Positions 44,301-49,736 of a DNA stretch of 64,000 nucleotides are shown here, one piece after another. The DNA is from Drosophila persimilis (Eukaryota > Arthropoda > Insecta > Diptera > Drosophilidae). The DNA lies in assembly GCF_003286085.1 (NCBI RefSeq), contig NW_020825288.1, forward strand, positions 24,924,001 to 24,988,000, given 5' to 3'. Numbering within the stretch: position 1 is the first letter of the stretch; each line of letters begins with the position of its first letter. The notes under the pieces are model-generated. The model saw only the letters and a program-made list of their open reading frames with translations. It was not told the DNA's origin and did not search any database. A program made the translations under genes and the position numbers.

Positions 44301-47177
44301 GCTGCTGCTGCCAGGGTCAGGCAGGCAGCAGGCGCCTTTTTGGTGGGTAATAAATGAGCTAATAATAAGTGAAATGTGCTTTTGAGTTACCCTAAACAAT
44401 TGCTTCGAGAATGGACACTAGGAACACCCCCGGGCCCCCGTGGAAATTGCTGTGAAATTGAGTTTTGGGACAGCTTGAAAAATGCGCCAAAGTGTCGTCG
44501 ACAAATTCCGTTGGTGACATGAAAAGATTTGTTTATAATTAATTTTTACCTTTTTTTTAGCGTATTTTAATTTTTTTTTGGTTCAAAAACATGTGACGCG
44601 CTGAGGGAAATTAATTATTGTAATACCTTTGGTCAGCATTTTTTTGAGCGTTTCTTTGAAAAAATTGCTAATAGCAATTAACGTAGGATTTTGTAGAGGA
44701 ATGTAAGAGAACAACAGTAGCTAGAATGTAGGGAAAACTCTATTGGAAAACGAACATCAAATGCTCTAGGCATGGCCTGAATATCTGAAGTTTATTTAAT
44801 ATATAAACTAAAAAACTTCCAACATTAATTAATTCATTTCATACTATGGTAAATAATTGATACATGTGCATATATCTCTCCTCAGTAAAAATAGTTTCAC
44901 TTGTGGAAGTATCCCTATGTAAAAGGAACCTGCTCTCAGATCTACAGAGCATAAAGAACACATCGCATTCGACATTTATAAGTGCCTGAATATGCTGGAT
45001 GAGGACCAAGGACCAAGGACCGATAACAAGAGGCAACAACGGCAAAAGCCACAAAACACAAGTGTTGACGTGTTTTTAGGGGTAAGAGAAAACAAATGCC
45101 AGGCCAAAAGAGTGTACAAAACAAAACGCAAAATGGTGAAAAAAAATATGAGGAAAAATGGGGAAAAAATGTTGTATCCGCTTGTTGCGAAATTCCAATC
45201 AATTTTTGTTGTTCTTGAGGACGATGAGGGCGACTCATTTGCCGGAAAATTGAGTGGACATGCATATCCGTAGAGCGACGGAAATGGTCAAGATGCAGGT
45301 CCCAACAGGCCATCAATTAGAATTTTTTCTGGCTGCTGCTGCTGGTCCTCTTTCGGTCTTCCGTTTGTACCAGTCTGTGGGTCCTGCTTTGTCTTAGGCG
45401 ACGATGGAGTCGGTGGCTTGTTTGGTTAACAAGATGAAGCTGACAGAGCCGCAGGTTATGGCCAAGGACCCATCAACGTCATTGAGACGGAGCCCCAGCA
45501 ACCGAAACAAACAAACAAAACAGCCAAACAATGTCTGACTGGCAGTCTCTTCCTTTGGCTTCAGGAGTATCCATTCTCTGCTTTTGCGGCCTAAATGGAA
45601 TTTTTGCGTTTGCCTAACTGGCAAAAAATAGCCAAATGTTGTTGATGGGGGAGTCCTTGTCCTCCATATGGCATGTTATGATATGTGGAAAAGTCTGCTG
45701 TGAATTGAAAATCGAAGTTAATATGCTCTGCAGACTGTGAAACAAATCATTTTCAAGTTGTTAACGGAAATCGACACGTTTTTGCCATTTTATATTTATT
45801 ATGAGCATTTTTTCGTGCTCCCTCTTGGCAGGGCAGCAGATGTTGCCAAAGTGCCAAAAGACCAGCACTTGCGTTTGAGGAGGGTGTGCGAATGGTTTGG
45901 AACCTAATAATTTGATGATATTTGATGGTTTTAAGGGGTGATGGTTAGCACAGGCTTGACTTGTGGGGTGTCTGCCCCTTAACTCATGTTAAATATAACC
46001 CTGACAAATATCCCATTAGCTATTCCCATAATTATAAAATTGCTGATGGTACATTCGTTCAGCGTCTAGTCCTCAAGCTGCCTCCCTTGATGGACGGGGG
46101 GCAGGACTTCAAAAGCCCCCTCCACGGTACAGCAGACGGCACTTGAATATGCAAAACAGAGCCAAGAAAAAATTCGTTTAGGTAAGCTATTTAACGAGGC
46201 GTTTGTGCAGGCTACGACACAAAAAGAAACGAAGGCGAACGTTGTGAGTTGCTGCTGCGACCGCAACTCTACATTCATACCCGATACATAGTCAGTATGG
46301 CTCTCCTCCACCAGACGGCGCTAACATTGAACGACACGACAAAGAGTGCGTGCGAGAGAGACAGAAAACGTGCCAGAACACGTTGTCGGGCGCTGCGCAG
46401 CCACTGCAAATTGGTTCGTTCCTTTTGGCTATAAAAGTGATCCGATCTGCGGGGCGAAGCTTTGAAATATATCACAGAATTCAGGGTACAAAATGTCGTT
46501 TCTCTAGCTGCTATAGTGTCTGAGCACTGGGCGCTCATAGGGACGGACAGACAGACGTGGCTCAATCGACTTAATATATACTTTATGGGGTCGGAAACGC
46601 TTATTTCTTACGCTTATTCTAATATACCCCTATACACATTTTGAGTATTGGGTATACAAATCTTATACAGAACACATTATGTTTATGCGACACGGAGATC
46701 TGCCAGAGTATGGCGGGATGGCGGTAGGGGCGCCTTAAAATTAGCAAGCACGTGAGAGACCCATCCTCATTATCATAATATTTCCCAGTGCGGGTGGAAA
46801 AGCGCAAACGTTGGCAGTTTAGTAGACAGACAGCAGTCCAACAGACGGACGGGGAGTCCAGAGACAAGAACACGCAGCCAGAATCTGTAACCTTGCTGCA
46901 TGCTCCCTGCTAATTTATAGAGGAAATTGTCTTTAATATAGTGCCCAAATAGATGTATAGCTCACCAATGGTCCGTCGAATCCCAGTGACCACCTGTGCG
47001 ACCAGCATTATTTCCATCGCGACCGTGCCGGCTGTTGTAGCGTGACCCTGGCGCCGACGCAGACGCAGACGACGACGGCTCCGTGGGAGCACTGGCGGTT
47101 TTTTCGGTTTTCGATGTGCCGGAGTCGGCATTTGACTGGGCAGCTGGTGCTGTTGCTTCTGGTTCTGCTGTATCCAT
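20372..47177 (-). CDS. large disordered protein with C-terminal seven-blade WD40 propeller (ZNF106-like)
   Basis: I assembled eight coding exons by splice sites and phase: 47177-46966, 43361-43293, 30203-30185, 30124-26357, 26297-26178, 21039-20782, 20711-20520 and 20455-20372, total 1573 residues. The start has a strong context (GCCATGG). Exons 1-3 and the start of exon 4 share Arg/Asn/Tyr-rich composition, which supports joining them. Residues 101-1356 are mostly disordered (Ser/Pro/Lys/Glu), with 9-residue SRQSPPALP repeats at about 879-940 and a proline run near 1229. From about 1284 to the end seven WD-type blades can be counted, including TQIRIYKNHILAAAEDGDIYIF, split here into TQIRIYKN and AAAEDGDIYIF, then ATGLLLRRL and YLLIGCYDGFIYVLDK. 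The propeller most resembles that of ZNF106, but no zinc finger is visible, so the family call is tentative. Introns contain two retrocopies and three tRNAs. Confidence 0.75.
21119..21191 (-). tRNA. tRNA-Ala(AGC)
   Basis: A 73-nt cloverleaf. The acceptor stem GGGGATG pairs with CATCTCC and contains the G3:U70 wobble that identifies tRNA-Ala. D stem GCTC/GAGC. Anticodon stem CTCGC/GTGAG around loop TTAGCAT (anticodon AGC). T stem CGGGG/CCCCG with loop ATCGATG. Discriminator A73. A T-run about 20 nt past the 3' end can stop RNA polymerase III. It lies in an intron of the WD40 host gene, on the same strand. Confidence 0.97.
21950..22070 (+). mobile_element. DINE-1/Helitron-like fragment
   Basis: The order GACGGACATGG, CTATCGACTCGG, TTCCTTCTGGCTGTTACA, ACACTAGT and finally GAGTACAGGGTATAAAAA follows the 3' part of Drosophila DINE-1/INE-1-type repeats (…ctcggc…ttctgcctgttaca…ctagta…gagtaacgggtataa). 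The fragment is diverged and shortened. It ends right where the TATA box of the nested Rpn12 paralog begins. Confidence 0.6.
22062..22069 (+). promoter_or_regulatory. TATA box in front of the Rpn12 paralog
   Basis: TATAAAAA lies 210 bp before the Rpn12-like start codon and is the only good core-promoter element in the interval. It coincides with the terminal TATAA of a DINE-like repeat. Whether it is used is unknown. Confidence 0.4.
22279..23070 (+). CDS. Rpn12R: intronless Rpn12/PSMD8 paralog (26S proteasome lid subunit)
   Basis: A single-exon frame of 263 residues, full length for Rpn12. Matches with human PSMD8 include NLLRCGQLLG (human NLLRCGEELG), AFERYMAQLKMYYYDY (human SFERYMAQLKCYYFDY), ADFHIALERLPS, YFMEGRYNKI, and EEIASCIEKSYLK. 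The C-terminus ends LEKII (human LEMIV). Rpn12 is a PCI-type lid subunit that joins the 19S regulatory particle late. The gene has no introns and lies in the opposite direction inside a 5.1-kb intron of the WD40 host gene, which suggests a retrocopy. Flies carry a testis-biased Rpn12R, and I assign this copy to it by inference. The reading frame is fully intact, so it is probably functional. An alternative is that it is the principal Rpn12 gene. Confidence 0.8.
   Translation: MSNLYKDIKAEWSKRAPNLLRCGQLLGIFKLEILGGFLMPHEVSKSNPQQKDQLVRSRDVLEIAVEHSITVKDYAAFERYMAQLKMYYYDYDKFLEPSQEMHKMIGLSLLYMLATNRIADFHIALERLPSALLLQDRFIMPVLALENYFMEGRYNKILEAKKSMPSEIYGNFMDMLVHTAREEIASCIEKSYLKMTPKQAAQRLGLRAGGKELLELVERRHWTLDAQGNYDYAALNIKPKDEVPANDIATHNLSYATELEKII
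24112..24185 (+). promoter_or_regulatory. GAGA-rich block, possible Trl/GAF-bound promoter
   Basis: A run of about 12 GA units (24112-24136) is followed by four more GAGAG clusters and then GCGGAACAGTCGG, an initiator-like sequence. Such blocks bind GAGA factor at Drosophila developmental promoters. No coding exon can be tied to it. Confidence 0.35.
25029..25320. repeat. degenerate minisatellite with AAGTACAGTTGCC core
   Basis: At least seven spaced copies of a unit built on (T)TATAAGTACAGTTGCC followed by a pyrimidine-rich CTTCTTCTCCTACG part, at intervals of about 35-65 bp (about 25027, 25104, 25140, 25171, 25209, 25243, 25270, 25308). Copies differ by substitutions such as ACCGTTTTCC or ACACTTTTCT. 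It is noncoding. Confidence 0.75.
27605..27790 (-). repeat. 27-bp coding tandem repeat (SRQSPPALP)
   Basis: Within exon 4 of the WD40 host gene, six to seven copies of a 27-bp unit encode SRQSPPALP with small changes (MPSRQ, LPPRQ, LSSRQ, LPFLQ). Unit period and codon register are kept, so length changes would preserve the frame. The repeat sits in a disordered proline-rich linker. Confidence 0.9.
30185..30203 (-). other. 19-nt microexon of the WD40 host gene
   Basis: The minus strand shows TTTCCTTTGCAG at its 5' side and GTGAGT at its 3' side, enclosing 19 nt that encode DSFFNR in the frame required by exon 4. Its phases (2 in, 0 out) are exactly those needed to connect the 69-nt exon to exon 4. 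Leaving it out would shift the frame. Confidence 0.75.
30204..31659. other. host-gene intron sequence before the BI-1 paralog
   Basis: AT-rich intron DNA of about 1.45 kb. A short direct duplication of CAGACATTTTCCTTT occurs at 31309-31340. No coding or RNA gene recognised. The last 150 bp presumably contain the leader of the nested BI-1 paralog, but I see no clear core promoter motif. Confidence 0.5.
31660..32394 (+). CDS. intronless Bax inhibitor-1 (TMBIM6) paralog
   Basis: Single exon, 244 residues, full length for the family. The sequence is plainly BI-1: RFQTFMKGLNDRYEPHVRQHL, split as RFQTFMKGL and DRYEPHVRQHL, then KVYMVLGSTVAAS, GFCSGQTLGPLLSYI, LLAEQGKYLYLGGML, QLYVGVFVMAGFVVYDTQ, and the basic C-terminal tail ILTQKEERKQKERR. 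About seven hydrophobic segments span the ER membrane. BI-1 regulates ER calcium and stress-induced death. It has no introns and sits in the opposite orientation within the 13-kb part of the host-gene intron, so it is probably a retrocopy of the standard BI-1 gene. Sequence differences from my memory of the melanogaster BI-1 (for example the N-terminus MAQATAQKING) support a paralog. The frame is intact. AATAAA hexamers follow at about 32517 and 32647. Confidence 0.85.
   Translation: MAQATAQKINGRFQTFMKGLNDRYEPHVRQHLAKVYMVLGSTVAASTVGALCQMHEVLDLGILAALATLVLAFGLHIYMDDGKNYRTRLSMLYALGFCSGQTLGPLLSYINSINPSIIVTALTGTLVIFLSLSLAALLAEQGKYLYLGGMLLSVVSTMVLLSLFNMIFQSYMVQVTQLYVGVFVMAGFVVYDTQNIVEKCRNGNRDVVQHALDLFLDLFYMFRRLLVILTQKEERKQKERRGRN
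32395..34612. other. host-gene intron between BI-1 paralog and tRNA-Ala
   Basis: 2.2 kb, no supported coding. The first 260 bp should be the 3' UTR of the BI-1 paralog. The rest is mixed-composition intron DNA in which I see no structured repeat. Confidence 0.5.
34613..34685 (+). tRNA. tRNA-Ala(AGC)
   Basis: Identical over 73 nt to the copy at 21119-21191, with AGC anticodon, G3:U70 and A73. A T6 run lies about 25 nt past the 3' end. It lies in the long intron of the WD40 gene, on the opposite strand to the host, about 760 bp from another inverted copy. Confidence 0.97.
34686..35448. other. spacer between inverted tRNA-Ala genes
   Basis: Noncoding intron DNA between two tail-to-tail tRNA-Ala copies. 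Nothing recognisable beyond polymerase III terminator-like T-runs. Confidence 0.5.
35449..35521 (-). tRNA. tRNA-Ala(AGC)
   Basis: Identical 73-nt copy, on the same strand as the host gene. The 3' flank has T-runs (TTATTTTCC and CCTTTTTTTG) suitable for termination. With the copy at 34613 it forms a convergent inverted pair. Confidence 0.97.
35522..39870. other. long intron of the WD40 host gene, no gene recognised
   Basis: 4.3 kb of noncoding DNA. Composition alternates between AT-rich parts (37.1-38.3 kb) and GA/CAA-rich parts (38.5-39.5 kb) containing CAACAACAACAG stretches and a GA microsatellite at 39288-39309. Short frames on both strands in the purine-rich parts are composition artefacts. 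Confidence 0.5.
39288..39309. repeat. (GA)n microsatellite
   Basis: About 11 GA units, followed by further GAGAGA clusters up to 39385. A possible GAGA-factor platform about 570 bp upstream of the TATA/Inr promoter at 39875. Confidence 0.85.
39875..39911 (+). promoter_or_regulatory. TATA/initiator core promoter, plus strand
   Basis: TATAAAAG at 39875-39882 and TCAGTT (a perfect Drosophila initiator, A at 39908) are separated by 33 bp, the normal distance. GAGA clusters lie upstream. The promoter faces away from the host gene's direction and belongs to no gene I can name. Confidence 0.55.
39908..40084 (+). ncRNA. putative ATG-free first exon downstream of the TATA/Inr promoter
   Basis: From the initiator to a strong donor (CCTTG|GTGAGT at 40085) lie 177 nt without a single ATG on this strand, which is unlikely by chance and typical of a 5' UTR exon. 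A good acceptor with a pyrimidine tract occurs at 40838 (TACCTTTTCAG), but I cannot follow a coding frame from it. It is either the leader of a plus-strand gene whose coding exons are beyond what I can recognise, or a noncoding RNA. Confidence 0.4.
40085..43292. other. intron sequence with possible retroelement remnant
   Basis: No supported coding. Between about 40370 and 41700 composition differs from the flanks and includes TCTATAAAAACGATAGA (about 40775) and a GGCGCCCCCAAAGGGGCG-like hairpin near 41208-41227, which may be a solo LTR or other inserted element. From 41.7 to 43.0 kb the DNA is AT-rich, with a short palindrome TTTTCGTTTTCAAAACGAAAA near 41960. Confidence 0.35.
43293..43361 (-). 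other. 69-nt exon of the WD40 host gene with GC donor
   Basis: On the minus strand CCCACATCCACAG precedes the exon and GCAAGT follows it (ACAG|GCAAGT, a perfect U1 consensus apart from GC). It adds 23 codons (QQNNRYAQRRINERW and NRDMDRD in the middle) and fits both neighbouring phases, so that exon 1 ends in ...TDHW. Because 69 is divisible by three it may be skipped without loss of frame, making it a candidate regulated cassette exon. Confidence 0.7.
43362..46965. other. first intron of the WD40 host gene
   Basis: 3.6 kb noncoding. It contains a (TTTTC)n run at 43602-43625, GGACCAA repeats near 45000-45020 and the DINE-like element at about 46330-46660. No RNA gene or coding sequence recognised. 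Confidence 0.55.
46330..46660 (+). mobile_element. DINE-1/Helitron-like element
   Basis: Signature blocks in order: TTTTGGCTATAAAAGTGATCCGATC, split as TTTTGGCTATAAAAG and TGATCCGATC, then ATAGTGTCTGAGCACTGGGCGCTCATAGG, split as TAGTGTCTGAG and GCGCTCATAGG, GACGGACAGACAGACG, TGGCTCAATCGACT, TATATACTTTATGGGGTCGG, AAACGCTT and a terminal GGGTATAC. This is the usual order in Drosophila DINE-1/INE-1 repeats, here nearly complete and little diverged. Confidence 0.8.
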
Positions 47178-47839
47178 GGCTTAGAAAACGTACTTAACAT
47201 TACCAATTGGTTTCAGTTATTGCAGGTTATTTTTTTTTTTTTTTTTATATTTAAGGCAATGCGTATCGTATCACAATTTACAGGTGCAACGAGGTTGTTT
47301 GTACTATTAGGTGCTGAAACCGCTGGAGGCCCTGACAGCGCTCCTACCATACTATGAATATCCTCGTTTTTTGTGTAAAATTTCACATAAATCAAAAAAA
47401 AAAAACAAAAATGCACCCAAACGCTAAATTCTTGACACTACAGACAGCTGTTTGACAATCGATAACAGTGTGGCAGTGGAGAGAGAAGAGAGTGAGTTGC
47501 CACCCCGTTCCAGAGTTGGGCGCCAATTCAAACACCAAATTCAATGTGCATTGTGATTGTATGTGTGTGTTTGTACTGTCTTGGCTTTATGCTAATGTCC
47601 CGCTGCTTATTGTTTGTAGAAAATGTTCTTTGCTGTGCAACTTCTATTTACTTTTCGTTTTTTTCGATTTTTCATTTTCTTTTTCTGTTGTCTCTATATT
47701 GCTTGTGCGCCTGAGGGGTGTTTCGGGCCCACTTTTTAAATTTCCATAATTATATGCATCAGCTGGCAGGTTGCTTGCTGTCTGTCTGGCGAAACAATAA
47801 AGCAGCAGAGAAAACAATGCCAAGAATAAAATGTACCAA
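47178..47839. other. upstream region of the WD40 host gene
   Basis: Noncoding. A perfect DRE (AATCGATA, 47457-47464) and a CAGCTG box (47445-47450, Ohler motif 5-like) lie about 280 bp upstream of the start codon and probably mark the promoter. The plus-strand frame at 47468-47749 is low-complexity and unlikely to be coding. Confidence 0.5.
47457..47464 (-). promoter_or_regulatory. DRE upstream of the WD40 host gene
   Basis: AATCGATA, which on the minus strand reads TATCGATT, matches the WATCGATW consensus. A CAGCTG E-box lies just downstream in the direction of the gene. Typical of TATA-less housekeeping promoters in flies. Confidence 0.5.
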
Positions 47840-48112
47840 TCAGTGGTGTGTGTTGGCTTGTGCCTTTCTTTTCCTCATTTTTATGGCAGAATAAACCTGC
47901 GTCAAAGTGTAAATATTTGCAGTTTTTATATTATAATCAAAGTGAATATATAATAAAGCGAGAAATGCGACAATAAAGAAACCAACCAAATTGCGTAAAG
48001 TAATTGCGTCTGTTATTGCGGGTGGGGATATGGTTGATGGGCTGTGTTTCTGCTTCTTTCCAGATCGTTTCTGCACGGATTTCTTGTTTACCGTCTGGTA
48101 ACGCTGTGCCAT
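47840..48112 (-). CDS. hypothetical small single-pass membrane protein
   Basis: A 90-codon frame from the ATG at 48112. The N-terminus is short and strongly basic (QTVNKKSVQKRSGKKQKH), followed by one clear hydrophobic helix at about residues 44-62 (NLVGFFIVAFLALLYIHF) and a basic tail (KMRKRKAQ). This is the build of a small ER or inner-membrane tail/signal-anchor protein. I do not recognise the family. The ATG is only 34 bp from the first base of a tRNA-Ala on the opposite strand, leaving almost no room for its own promoter, so it may have an upstream noncoding exon or may not be a gene. It is divergent from nothing coding nearby. Confidence 0.4.
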   Translation of the reverse strand: MAQRYQTVNKKSVQKRSGKKQKHSPSTISPPAITDAITLRNLVGFFIVAFLALLYIHFDYNIKTANIYTLTQVYSAIKMRKRKAQANTHH

Positions 48113-48145
48113 TATCAATCGCTTCTGGCCTGCGCCCCGTCATGT

Positions 48146-48218
48146 GGGGATGTAGCTCAGATGGTAGAGCGCTCGCTTAGCATGTGAGAGGTACGGGGAT
48201 CGATGCCCCGCATCTCCA
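48146..48218 (+). tRNA. tRNA-Ala(AGC)
   Basis: Identical 73-nt copy with AGC anticodon and G3:U70. The nearest T-run of at least four is about 45 nt downstream (CTCTTTTTTC), so the primary transcript may carry a longer trailer than the other copies. Confidence 0.97.
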
Positions 48219-48520
48219 TCCGGAAAGTGTGATCCTTAGTCATGAGGAGGACACACCACCCTCTTTTTTCTTCGAATACTCTGGAGGATTTGTTGGAAAG
48301 TTGAAAGAAATCGAAGTATTTTGTCTGGGAAATTGTTTCGGACTTCCAAAAAAAATAGATCATATTTAGCCAGGCGCAACAGAGATTTGAAGACAGATTC
48401 CATTGTACATTTATTAAAAGCTCTATTTATTGCTTCTTTATTATTTTATTTCTAGTATGGCATATATTTGCAGGTAAAAAAAATGTATAAAGGTAAGGAA
48501 AAAAAGAAAATAATCTATTC
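48219..48520. other. spacer between tRNA-Ala genes
   Basis: AT-rich spacer of 302 bp between two convergent identical tRNA genes. Nothing recognised. Confidence 0.5.
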
Positions 48521-48593
48521 TGGAGATGCGGGGCATCGATCCCCGTACCTCTCACATGCTAAGCGAGCGCTCTACCATCTGAGCTACATCCCC
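48521..48593 (-). tRNA. tRNA-Ala(AGC)
   Basis: Identical 73-nt copy. It is convergent with the copy at 48146, and the 3' flank has a strong T-run (TTTTCTTTTTTTCC). Same arrangement as the pair at 34613/35449. Confidence 0.97.
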
Positions 48594-49360
48594 ATATAAC
48601 GGTACCTGGTTTTGTGCTCTTAAACGATTTCAAGTGGATTATTTTCATCCGAATGCTCTAATGCTCTATAAATAAATCGATCATTTACTAGGCATGGCCA
48701 CACTCGGCCGTTTATTGGTTTGGTCATCAAATCACATTATACGCCATCGGAAAGTCAATGCAATGACACAGATTGATTCGACTGTGAAGCGGAGTCATTA
48801 TTATGCATGATCGAGCAGTGATATTTACTATGGAATGAAGGGCAAACCAGTCCGAAGTCTCATAAACCCCGAAAACTGGTCTGATCAAATTTCGAAAACA
48901 AGTTATGTAGGTGAATTACCATTTTAAAAGTGAAACAACGAATGGAAACTTTATATACCCTTCCGACTATCATAGAAAACATATGTTAAATCTGTAATTA
49001 TATTTGTTAATTTGATAAAAGTTTGCTTGGTTATTCTTTGATAAGGGTACGATAGAGATAAATTTTAACAGAAACGAAGACTCCATTTTACTAAAAACTT
49101 CTGTATATAATATTTTTCTCAGTTGCATTAAAGGATATCATAAGTATATGAAATATTTCCACTAATTACAGTCAATTTCAGTTAAAAATAATGTATTGCA
49201 CAAATAAAAAAGTTTGAAAACTCATTTCAATATTTGAATTATACATTTTATATATATCATATTATACATATGTGTCGCAAACGCTTTTTAAAAGTAAAGA
49301 TACTCTTTGTATGGGTATAGCACTACTCTAAAATTCAGGAAGCCGAACAAAAATAGATCC
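48594..49360. other. AT-rich spacer between tRNA-Ala and tRNA-Pro
   Basis: 767 bp of AT-rich DNA with TATATA stretches near 49240-49270. No gene recognised. Confidence 0.55.
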
Positions 49361-49432
49361 GGGCTCAACCGGGATTTGAACCCGGGACCTCTCGCACCCA
49401 AAGCGAGAATCATACCCCTAGACCATTGAGCC
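49361..49432 (-). tRNA. tRNA-Pro(TGG)
   Basis: A 72-nt cloverleaf. Acceptor GGCTCAA/TTGAGCC with discriminator C73, anticodon stem CTCGC/GCGAG around TTTGGGT (anticodon TGG), and T stem CCGGG/CCCGG around TTCAAAT. A T5 run follows within 8 nt. The acceptor stem shows compensated bases. Confidence 0.97.
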
Positions 49433-49663
49433 TCTTCCATTTTGGGCGTCCCAATAGTCGACTTCAACAACCAATTGCTAGCCAAAATCTAAAAATAGCC
49501 AAAAATTGAAATCTTAATTTGTTATGCACCAACCAGTTTCGGTATCTTTTGTTTTCTATTGGAGGTCAGTCTTCGAATAGATAAACTGCATGTTTCAGGT
49601 ATAAATTACCACTCTCTGGTGGAAGGAACCCAAGTAGACCTTTGGACGAGCGGAAATACACAC

Positions 49664-49736
49664 GGGGATGTAGCTCAGATGGTAGAGCGCTCGCTTAGCA
49701 TGTGAGAGGTACGGGGATCGATGCCCCGCATCTCCA
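49664..49736 (+). tRNA. tRNA-Ala(AGC)
   Basis: The sixth identical 73-nt copy. T-runs (CTTTTATTTTT) begin about 15 nt past the 3' end. It closes the tRNA cluster at 48.1-49.7 kb. Confidence 0.97.

Noticed and set aside
30203..46966. Direct splice from exon 1 to the microexon in the WD40 host gene
   Set aside because: Phases allow it, but including the 69-nt exon at 43293-43361 restores Trp at the junction and adds sequence of matching composition with good splice signals. Skipping may still be a minor isoform.
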